Source of the DNA: Dermatophagoides farinae | Lineage: Eukaryota; Arthropoda; Arachnida; Sarcoptiformes; Pyroglyphidae | Assembly: GCF_024713945.1 (NCBI RefSeq) | Contig: NC_134686.1 | Location: 124,001 to 188,000 of the forward strand | DNA: 64,000 nucleotides | Reading direction: 5' to 3' | In this document: one piece after another, positions 27,701 through 39,700 of the stretch | How the letters are laid out: every line of letters starts with the position of its first letter | How positions within the stretch are numbered: the first letter of the stretch is position 1 | Translations under genes and position numbers: made by a program | Notes under the pieces: model-generated | The model's input: only the letters and a program-made list of their open reading frames with translations | Database searches by the model: none | Told to the model about the DNA's origin: nothing

Positions 27701-30700
27701 TTTCTTGGTGAATTCAAATCCGGCCTCCGGTATTGATCATTCGATGGTACAACATAATCATTTCTTGGTGAATTCAAGTCTGGCCTTCGATATTGATCGT
27801 TTGATGGGAGTACTATATCTGTTCTAGGCGAATTAAGATCCGGTCTACGATACTGATCGTTTGATGGGACTACTATATCCGTTCTAGGCGAATTCAAATC
27901 CGGTCTCCGGTATTGATCATTCGATGGTACAACATAATCATTTCTTGGTGAATTCAAATCTGGCCTTCGATATTGATCGTTTGATGGGACTACTATATCT
28001 GTTCTAGGCGAATTAAGATCCGGTCTACGATACTGATCGTTTGATGGTACTACTATATCTGTTCTTGGTGAGCCATAATTATTTCCACCACTGAAATATC
28101 GTTGACCAGGTTCAGGAGGTTGGAAACTGCTCTGTGCTAAAACGACTGGATCATCACCTTGCATGCTGTCCAGAAATGAAGTTCCTTGATTTGGCAAAAC
28201 TACATCAGTTCTTGGTGAACCTAAATCAGGTTTTCGATATTGATTCGATGGTAGAACGACATCAGTTCTTGGTGAACCTAAATCAGGTTTTCGATATTGA
28301 TTCGGCGGTAGAACGACATCAGTACTCGGTGAACCGTAATTGTTTCCTCCATTGAAATTTCTTCTTCCAGGTTCAGGAGGTTGGAAACTGCTCTGTGCTA
28401 AAGCGACTGGATCATCACCTTGCATACTGTCCACAAATGAAGTTCCTTGATTGGGCAAAACTACATCAGTTCTTGGTGAACCTACATCAGGTTTTCGATA
28501 TTGATTCGGCGGTAGAACGACATCAGTACTCGGTGAACCGTAATTGTTTCCTCCATTGAAATTTCTTCGTCCAGGTTCTGGAGGATTTGATTGTCCATTG
28601 AAATTTCTTTGACCTGGTTCTGGTGGTTGAAGATTTGATTGACCAAAAACTGGCACTGGTACTTCTAGTAGGGCATAGACATTGCCAACGACAATGAAAA
28701 CGATTGCCAAAAGGCAACCAAATTTTTTCGAAAACATCACAAGTTTTTTTCTTATTTTATTTTTCTGTCGTCGATGATGACAACAACAAACGATCGACAA
28801 GTGAATCTAACCATTTCAATTTCGATCGGATATATATGATTCAGCCAAAATAAACGCATTGAAAAAAGCTCGTGATTTTTTTTTTGATAATCAATCTAAT
28901 CACAAATCAAATTCATATCGCTATAATGTTTATACATGTGTGTTTGCCTTCAGTTTTCAATGATTTTTCTTTAGAATTTCTATAAATCAAGGCAATATAT
29001 TGAGTGAGATCTACACTTTATGATTAGATTTATGGTAATTTAAACGACATCAACTTATTTATGATGAAAACCAACAATAATAATAATAATAATAATGACG
29101 ACAGAAAATCATGCAATCATCATTCGTGAAAACGATGACTACTTGGACATTTTAACATCACCACCAATAGTTTAATTGCATTTTTTTGTTCTTTCCGATT
29201 GTCACACGGTCTGATGAATAATGAATAGGAGTTTTGGACAGCATAAAGAAACAACAAATTTTCTGATTTAAAATTGATTTTGATGATAAATACAAATTTT
29301 TTTTTCTGGTTCGGGCCGATAAACTTTACACAATAAGTTAGAAAGAAAGATTTTTTTTGTTTATTATGGAATTCCCGCATTATTCATTCATTATGATGAT
29401 TGTGATTGGAATTGTGTCGTCAATGACTGATACAAAAAAAACTCTTGTTATGATTATGACTCTTGCAATTGAATTGAAATCATTTACAAAAGAAAAAAAA
29501 AGATTGGGAAGTAAAAAATTCTGACCAGATCATCATGTATAATATTTACATTTGTTGTTGCTGTAGTAGCAATATGGGTTGTGTATGATAAATTTTTCGA
29601 CATGGATTTTGCATTTGTCGTCGTAGTAATATGAAATTTCTGCCATATTAGTATCGTTATTATTCATTCACCCACTTGATATTGTGATGATGATGATGAT
29701 CTAGTTTCAGAATCTAGTCTTGGGTTTTTTCTTGCATTTCATATGTACTGTATTCGGCGTCGTTGACTTGAATATTGATATGAATCTTTTGTGTATGGTA
29801 AACATGGATATATCGAATTGGATACATATTTTTATGGTCACTCTTTAGTGGTTTAGTGGTTGACGTAGATTTTCTCTGTTTATGACATGAAGAAGAAAAT
29901 GTTATTATTATCAATGTATAATTTTGTATGATGATAATCTTGGGCTATCCACGATCAACAACAAAAAATGAAACATAGAAGACATTAACATTCACATTGA
30001 TATGGAGACATTGGTTTTGGTTGGTTGACTTTCGTGTGTTGTTCATTTGACGTGAATGTCATCATCGTTCTCATCAACTAATCCAAACATTCCGGGAGAT
30101 TTTTTTTTTTTTGTTTCACTTCATTTCGTTGATTAATGTTGGCTATTATTTGGGATCTGATTACACACACACACACACACACACACATGAAATCGATTAC
30201 TGTAAATGTTTTGTTTTATTTTTTCTACGAAAACAACAAACCATGTAAAAATGATAACTTGATTCTATTAATGTGGTATTTATTCACATACCTCATACAT
30301 TTCTAATGTGGCTGTGTATGCTCGTTGTCGATGAGTTTCAATGTCAAAAATTTTTTTTCTTTTTTTGAATCACAAGGGAGAAAAAAATATGACGATTCTT
30401 CATCTCTTTGTATGCAAAAAATTTTGATTCGCAAATGAAAGATATTCTACTTGTCAGAATTAAAAAAAAAAATTCGTTTTTTGATGGTAGTAGTGATTTA
30501 CAGAAAATTCTACAATATAAGAATCGGGTTTTTTCCCGTTTCATTCGTAAAAAAATGGATGAAAAGAATAAATGAATTGTGTGTGTGTGTCTACAACAAC
30601 TGTCATACTTTTTTTTCTGTTTCTGATTCCCGGTTCGATGTGTGTGTGTGTAGAGTAAATTATGTCAACTAAATTCAAACCATTTTTCCAAAAATTTGAT

Positions 30701-33700
30701 TTTTTTCTTTTTTTTCTCTTTTCATTTTCTAAACATTCATTTCGTTAAAGTTTGTGAAACAAAAAATGAAATGAAATGAAAAAATAGAAAATTCATTAAT
30801 TTTGATCAAAATTTCCGACTTTTAATGTTGAAATTTTAAATTTCTTGATTTTTTCCAGCAACAAAAAAATTTTTTTTTTAATTTTTTCACTCTATTTTTT
30901 CAACCATAGCTACATTCGTATATACTGTTTTGATCAATGATAAAGTTCAACTACCCTGTGATATACAGCCACCATCATCGGATGATCAAATTGTTCTAGT
31001 TCTTTGGTATAAAGATGATGAGGTAAGTGTTGTGTTGTGTTTGGTGTTTTATAATGGTGATTATTAATTCTGAATTTTGTTTTGTAGCTGGCACCAATAC
31101 TAACATTGGATGGTCGAAAAAGTAAGTTTAAATGGAATTTTTTTTTCTACCTTTTGAAATAAACAATGTTACAAATGGTTGCAACAACTAAACTAAACTA
31201 AATTAGATTCATGCATCAACATGATAATGATTCCTACCACTTCAGAAAAAAAATGGTATCCGATTATGCAAATCTAAACAAAACATGAACGCACAATCAA
31301 CTTTATATACCTTTCTATTTGAGCACATTTAAAGAATTTGTAGGGCCACATGAAATATTCTCAATACAGCAAATGACTTTCCTTTACGACAATTTTCACA
31401 ATGATGATGGGAAAGATAAGGATCCAATCTTTGTAACGATCTCTCTGATCTGCATAAATTTTCTCTTTTCTTCACTTCTGGTTGTTGAATAGGCTAATTG
31501 GCTTAACATTTCATAGCAACCTAGATATTAATAGATAGATAGATAGAAGATTGGCATCTAAGCTAAGTACCATTCATTCAGTAGACACAGGATATGATTT
31601 GATTGGATATGGTAAAAGCTAACAAATTGTTTAATGAAGCTCAATTTTGCTATTCAAATTTTTTCTTTTCTTCTTTTCTCATTGTTTGCATAGCAATATT
31701 GTTTGTATTATGTCTAATACATCCAATGTGAATAAGCTAAGCTAATGCTTCATTTTTGCTGGATCCTTTTTTATTCACGTTGATTTAATCGATCCATAGG
31801 ATGATAATGAGAAGAATTGCAATGTTGCTTGTTTGCGTGTGTAATTTTTCTGAATTCTCAACATTCCTTTCATTCAATTTGATTTTTAAGATATTTTTTA
31901 TTTTTCTAAAAAATTGATGATGATGATGACATATCATCATCATTAATAATATCATCTCATATCATATACTTCAGTGAAAGAGTATTCAAATTACAATTCG
32001 AAATGGAATCAAATCTTTCAATCAATAGGCCTCAGGCATACAAACACATTCACATACACAATGCAGTTCATCATTATTACAAGTTCTCGGTGAAAAAAAA
32101 TTGAAATATCGAAAAAAATTTTATTCATATAGACCTAGTAGCCAAACTTGATTTAAAATTATGGATTCAAATACTTTTTCCCAACTGTTCAGCTTGATCA
32201 ACGGAAATTGGCAAGAATAAAAGAAGAACTGAATTTTTCATCATCATCATTTATGATGGGCAAAATTGATGTCTGGTTAAAAATTGAATTTTTTTTTTTG
32301 TTCAAAATGTTTTTGATTCAAGTGTAAGAATGACGGTCAAGACAGATCACTGGCAAGATTTAAATCTCAGTCATTTTTAACCTATCTAAAAACATGAATT
32401 TACATGATAGGATGATGATGCATGATTTGCATGCATCATATCATATCAATGATAAAGATGATGATGAATAAATGGAGAAAGAAAATTCCTTTTTTGTTTT
32501 TCATTTCATTTTGTCTTGACAACCAACCGATAATGAAATTGTATACCGGTGATTCAATTTCTATGATGATGATGATGATCGTCATTGTGTTTGTTGCTGC
32601 TGGTGTTGTCATCGGTCGTAGTACAGTCAACGACACAAGTCATTATTATGCAAAGTATTTTCTATTTTCTATTTTCTGTTTTCATTTTCTTTCTGTTTCA
32701 TAGAATTTTTCTCATTGTTGTTCATGTTGTCATTTGCTTTGCAAAATTCTCTCATTTCATCTTTATCGTGACTTACAAAAAAAACCGAATCTTAGGAAAG
32801 AAATTGTTGTTGGCATCAATAACAAGAATATCGAAATCCCAAATGGTCGATCGGTTGGTTGCTATAGTTGTTCTTGTTGATGATGATGATAAGCAAAACA
32901 AAAATATGTGTTTTGTTTATGATGATGATGATGATGAAACCCAGACTTAAATGTTATTCTGGTTTATTTACAATTACATTATCGTGAAATGGATCGTTCT
33001 TGGAAACAATCACGAGGTTTCCACAACGATATGATTCTTTCATCATCATTATCATAAGATAGCAGTAGATTCAAAGACTGTTGAGCTTGTTTGTTTGATG
33101 TTTTTCTTTCTTTTTTTCGCGAAGGAGGTGGAAGAAGGTCATCAATAAAAATGACGATAATGGATTACTAGAATTGTCTGTAAACAATAACCATAAAAAT
33201 CAAAATCATAATCTGACTACTTTTGACTTGAAAAATTTAAATTAATTCATTCAATAACAAATCATCATTTCCATGTAATGATGATAACACTGTTCACAGA
33301 AATCATACTACTAGATGATCAAATTCAAGTTTAAACATGAACATCTAGATTCTAGACTCTAGACATTGGAATTGGATCTTAATGTATCTAATGTATTCTG
33401 TCCACATATATGTGTGAAAGTTCATTCGTGAATGAGTGAGAAAAATTCCCATGGAATAGATGTTATTATCATGATAATAAAATTGCAAAATTGCATTAAT
33501 AATTTATACTTTTTTCTTGGTTACTATTATGATGATGACGATCATCATCATAAACAAATTTCATGAACTAGGTGTGTTGTGTTGTTGCGTACAACGAGTT
33601 GGTGGAACCCCAAAAAACATTCAATTTTAACTTTGATGTAAGAATAAAAAGAAGAATTTTTTTTGAAAATGAAAAGGTCTTCGTTGAATGCTTCTTTGCT

Positions 33701-36700
33701 CACATTCAGAGAAAAGAGTTTTAATTTTTTTTTCACTGTGCATTAATGTCTTTTGTGGAAAAAAACATGATCTAAAATTCCTGTTTCAATCATTTGGCCA
33801 AAATTTTTTTTTTATTGGAAAACTCACTACCGTTTTACAACGGTTAAAATTTTTTTGTTAGCTGAGAAATTTTCCTAAAAAAGGAAAGCAAAGTCATTGG
33901 CAACATTTTTTCCTCTCGCAACATATATAATGGTATATATAAAATCATCATCATTGAATTTAGCTGTTTTGTAACGAATCTTGAATAATGAAAAGAGAAA
34001 TTTGTATAGCAGCCACTATTGTTTTTTGTTCATTCATTTATTTATCTAGCACAGAAAAAATGTTAATGATGAGATTAACATTCTTTTGCCTCTGTTGGTG
34101 AGTCAGTGTGTGTAGGAATGAATTTTTTTTCCATGATCCAAATCATAATGATGATGATTATTTTTTTGACTAAAAACAAAAAATGTCCTTTGCCTTCATT
34201 GATCGAATAGTGACATTGAACACACATATAATTTATATGAACCAGAAAAAATGAATTCTGAATTTCATTCTTTGATCCTGTTGTTTGTTTATTTACTTTG
34301 CACGTATACACAAAGAGATACACAAAGTGGCAAGTTCATATAATGAAAAAATGGTTCAACAATCTTTTCGTGTGTCTGTCGGTGAAAACGAACGATTTAT
34401 TTACTAGTAGACAAATAATTTCCGAATGTGGAATAAAATGAATGAATGAATCATTGGTTCAAATGTTGGCGAAATTTTCTGTTTCACAACATCCAAGCCA
34501 CAGTACAACCACCTAGTCTTTAATTCCACGATCTATTTCAGCTCTAGAGAAAATTGTCTGTAAGCTTTAGCAAGATCTCTTAATTAGATTTCTCTTATAA
34601 ATTTATGTGCGTGTGTGTGTGTGTGTGTGTGCGGTGTTTGTATAAAAGATGAAATGGAAAAAATGAATAAATGAAAATAGTCGCTATATTAAAACATGCA
34701 CTATACCGATACGAATAAAATCATTCATGGATCAGTTAAGCAGTAAAAAATGAGATCAATTCCTATAACGTTCAAATGTTTCACCCGAAGGTTCCAGGAA
34801 TTATTTTGGCAGGAAAAAAATATGGAATCGAAATTCAATTTTTCTCATCATCATCATCATCACCAATCAACGAAAATTCGACAATTGTTCTTATGATAAT
34901 AATAATAATCAATTTTCGGCACTTGACTTTTTTCTTTTTTATTTATTCTCTTTCTTCTTCTTTTCGTTTCGTTTCGTTTCGTTTCATAAATGTTTGCAAT
35001 GAATTTTTTTTTTGTTTTTGATCGAATAATAATGAATGAGAATGAGGTCATCGTTTTTTGTGTGACTAGACATTCGATTCAATTCGTTGATTTCAGTGTT
35101 TTATATGATTGAGAGGAAAAAAATGAAAGTTCTCTGATGAAATATTTGGTCATCAAAAAGATGTTTTCTATTTTATGATCACACACACACACACACACAC
35201 ACAATTCGATGCACTATGAATTATGAATTACGTTTTCAACATTCATTACAATTTTGACTTTTGAATCAATTTTTTTCAGTTGACTAAGTTACGAGTTTTT
35301 TTCGCTTATCGGTATATTTTTCCAATTTTGCCGGTTTTGTTTTTGCAATTTGATCTATCTGGTTGCTAAAAGATTTCGGATAGATAAATTACTATACATG
35401 TGTGTAGTATCAGAATTCATTTCATTTCATTCATATAACATGGGCGTCGGTTTTTTCACTACAAATTCGATGAAATCAAAAAAAATGGTTCCCCTGTCTG
35501 ATTGGAAAATTAATTTGTTTTTTTTTCTATTGGACATGAAAAAAAACACAACTCTAAAAATTCATCATCATACTTTTTTCGTTTGGATGTACAATTTTTT
35601 TCTTGTTTTTGCACACTGAACTTGATTCATGGTTGATCGGTTGTTTGAACAAGAAAATTATGATACACGAACATTACCTAAGTTATGTGTGAGCTTGAAA
35701 TGAAAAAAAAAATAATCATCTCTAAACTTAATATTGTAGTTGGTGGTATTTTTTTTCGCAAAATATGTTTGACTTCACATAGAAAAACATTGACCTGTGA
35801 CACATGTATGTCGCGTGCCGCATATGAATCCCGTTACACACAAAGAGAGAGAAACGGTAAAACCATAAATTATAATTTTCTCTTTCAGGAAAAAAAATAC
35901 CATTCCCGATAGCGGGTAATATGATCTCGTTGTCATATGTTGTAATATAATAATCATCTCTCTGTGCGCCAAACACATAACATCAATATTCGAAAAATGT
36001 CACTTGCATTCATTTTTCCTTTAGACATTGCCAATAGTTTTGATTTTCATTCCCTTTCTTTTCTCTCTCTCTCTCTCTCTTTTATCTTATTTTCTGGGAA
36101 TTTCATATGCAGATCAATTGGATCCAGGTGCAGTTCAAGTTTCAGCATCAAATCTGAGAGGTAAGTTTAGTCAGTCGATGATTTTTTTTAACAAAATTTG
36201 TTTTTTCTCATGCAGGTCGAGCCTATTTCAATGTACATGGTAGACCAGCACATCTTTCAATCGATCCGGTCGCTGCATCCGATGAAGGTGATTATCGTTG
36301 TCGTGTTGATTTTCGTAAAGCTCGTACAATTAATACAGTGATTTCATTGAAAGTGATTGGTCAGTATCTTCATCATCATTATTCCAAATGAAAATTTCAA
36401 AAATTTTTCAAAATAATTCAATTATAGTTCCACCACAAGTGCCAAAAATTACCGATCAAGATGGCAACTATCTAAGCGGTTTGGTTGGCCCATACAATGA
36501 AGGTGATGAACTTGCATTGACTTGTCTCACAAAAGGTGGTAAGTGCTTGAATATAAGATATTTATTCATGCGAAATTCATTTTATTGCTTGTGAAGGAAA
36601 ACCACGACCATCATTAATCTGGTGGCGAGATTTCGCCATCATTGATGATTCTTTTGAATTCGATGATCGAGACGGTATGTTTTTGGTTCAAGTTTTCTAT

Positions 36701-39700
36701 TTTTCCCACTTCTGTTTCTATTATTATCTTCTATATTGTGATGTGATTATTTCCCAAGAAAAAGAAAAAGCCAGAAAAAAATTGAATTTAAATTCCCCAT
36801 ATAGAAGATAAATCAAAATTCAATTTCTTTCTCGGGCTTCATTTTTCATACCAGAAAAGTCTTTATTTTTCTTGTTTTCTTTTATCCCTTTTTTTCGTTT
36901 CGAATTTTTTTTCATCAATTTCTAATATACTTTTGTTTGTGTTTTTCTTATTCTTTTTCGTCATTGTGGAATCTATTTCAAACTCGCATGATAAATAAAA
37001 TAACGGAACCTTTTTTCAAACAATCATCATTAATGATGAACGAAAAAATCGATTAAATATTCGATTATCATTACAATTTGGCCATGTTATACTTGTTTTC
37101 CTGTTTCGAATGGATTTGAACAACAACAACAACAAAAACAACAACAACAATGACGAAAATAATCAAATTTCATCAACCATCTACTATTACTACTAATACT
37201 ACAACGAAAAAAAAACAACTGAAAACATCATTCATGTTCATTGTCGGCATGCCTTATGCGGTTTTTTTTGGGAATTTCATAATTTTTTTCTGTTTTGTTT
37301 TTGAAATATTCAATTTCTTTCATTATGGCCGTCGTTTTCATTTTTTTGTTGGGCTGGTTAATTTTAATATTCACAATCATAATAATCATCATCATCATGA
37401 CCATAATAATAATAATCAACCCACTATGAATTCTAATTCTCGTATATATGACTCTCATGTTCCTTCATCATCATCATTGTCGGGCGTCGGGAATAATGAT
37501 AAAACGATTTCAACCAAAACTATTATGGTTCCGACAAAAAAAAACTTTGTCCAACTTTTTTTCTCTTCTTCTAATAATGAAAAACTCACGACCATGGCAA
37601 TGGATGATGATGATGATAAAAAAAAATTTCCTTCTCACTTATTCGGTTCGTGCACAACATATCTTTGGTTCTTTATTTTGGTCGATTATAACGATTTATC
37701 ATCATTTCGGCTGGTTTTTGCTTTATTTGTGTTTGTGTGTGTGTGTGTGTGTGTGGAATTTTCATCCATGTTATATGGATCGATTTTTTTTGTACATGTG
37801 GGCGTATTTCATCATAATTGTGAATTTGATGCTAATACTATGAATGTGAATGGGCCATGAACCAAACATCAACTTATCAAAACAAAACCAAACAACTAAC
37901 TAACTAATCGGTTGGCCAACGACAACAACAACAAAAATAAAATGAAAAAAATAAACTTTGCTTTTTTCGCTTCAACCAATTGTTGTTGTTGTTGTGGTGG
38001 TGGAACAACTAATAATAATAATAATCTACTCTCGAAAAAATACTTCGGTTCATTGAATCTAATTTGCCAACTGATGTACGCCCATATATAAAACTTGAAT
38101 TATTATCATCATCATCATCATCACTATCAAATGGTGTTTGTTTTGAATGATTAATTCATTTTTTTTCCATTCGTCGCTGAATAATTCTTACTACCACTGT
38201 TTGTCTGTGTGTGATTTTAATTAATCATTTTTCATCAACACCAACCAACCAACCAACCAACCGACCGACCATCATTATTGATCATTGCCATGCAAATGCA
38301 CCTGATCATTTTTCATCTTTCATATTGATTTCGTGTGTGATTGTGAATCTATTCATTGTGTAAAACAAACAAACAAAAAAATAAATTTGTCTCAAAATTG
38401 ATTCGAAAATTTTTGTTTAAAATTCAAATCATTCCTCCAATAACAACAATCGATTTGAAAAAAAAATCTTGTGTGCTGTGTGTCTTTTTTTTTGGTTTAA
38501 AATTTTTGAAAAAAAACTTTAAATTCTTTGGATATTTGATACACTTTGCTTTCCAAACCTTTCCAAATCGATTCATCATTCATCATTTTTTTTATTGTGA
38601 AACCCCTTCTGCTCATGACTGTTGTCAATATATCTAAAATATCGCCCTCTCGACATAAATCGTACAAAACAAAACTCAAACTAAATTCACGTTTTTCTTT
38701 TCCATAACATTCCATGCATACAATAATAACCAAATGGCAAAAAAAATTGATTTTCATCCACCAATTTTTTTTTTGCTACTGTTACATCATCTTGTGTTTT
38801 TATGTGGCATTTTGTTGTTGTTATTTTTTCTATATTTTTGGTTTCAAAATTTATGATTCTTTGTTATTGTCATCTTTGAATGATATGTGATATGGTGCGT
38901 TGTTGTGATGGTTTATGCATTATTAAATTACATGTCGTCGATGTTTATTTTTTAAATTTCAATTTTTTTCTTCCATTCTGGATTCCTGGGCATTGTGTAT
39001 GTGTTTTTGTTGTGAAAATTGATTTTTTTCTCTTCTCTTCTCTTCTGTCTGCGTGTGTTTGTACATCTCATCCTTTTCTTTCTGAATTCATTTTGGCATT
39101 CATTTTCAAAAATTGAATTTCGCCATCATCATATTCAATTCATTTATTGTCATCATTGTGTAATCATTGGTCGATTTTTTTTTGTTCATATATGATGCTC
39201 TTTTATTTTCTATTGAAACAACGCACGCACACACACACAACAATAGTGACAACAAACGAATTGGTCATCACACGTTTGTCTCGACATCATTTGTTAGCAA
39301 TATTAATGTGCCAAGCTATCAATTCAAATATAACGACTACGCCAGCATCGAATTCCATAACATTGGATCTAAATCGTATGTGTTTTCTTTCCATATATTT
39401 TTGTTTGAATCAATTTTTTTGAATTTTCTCTCTCTATTATTATCTGAATCTAAATTGATGATGGCCGAATAAATATCATGGTATTATGTTGTGAAAAACG
39501 GCCGAAAAGAAGAAAAAACAATATTCCTTATCCATTTTTCTTTTCCCTTGATTCTCATTATTTTCGTTATTATTATTATCAGCATTTTTTATTTTGATTA
39601 TTCGGTCAAATTCGATCAACATTTTATTCTGGGTTTCTGGATTTTTTTTATTGTATTTTGTCATGATTTGTTTGTTGTGATTTTCTTTTCTTTCCGATCG

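Larger units (their letters stand above)
18793..30909 (+). other. Inferred first intron of the Sidestep-family gene, hosting two antisense genes
   Basis: The intron would begin GTGAGT and end CATAG. It holds two intronless MAM-like genes on the minus strand. Outside them (18793–24780 and about 28840–30909) I see only AT-rich sequence, an ATC microsatellite at 21727–21759 (11 units), AC runs at about 25920–25935 and 30163–30186 (12 units), and open frames that look like chance. Confidence 0.5.

Noticed and set aside
27621-28355. Plus-strand open frames across the repeat gene (for example 27621–27827 and 28134–28355)
   Set aside because: They are antisense shadows of the 60-bp repeats, start at non-ATG codons and encode only the reverse reading of the array.
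27595-28560. CRISPR-like regular repeats
   Set aside because: The repeats are coding, contiguous without unique spacers, and in a eukaryotic gene.
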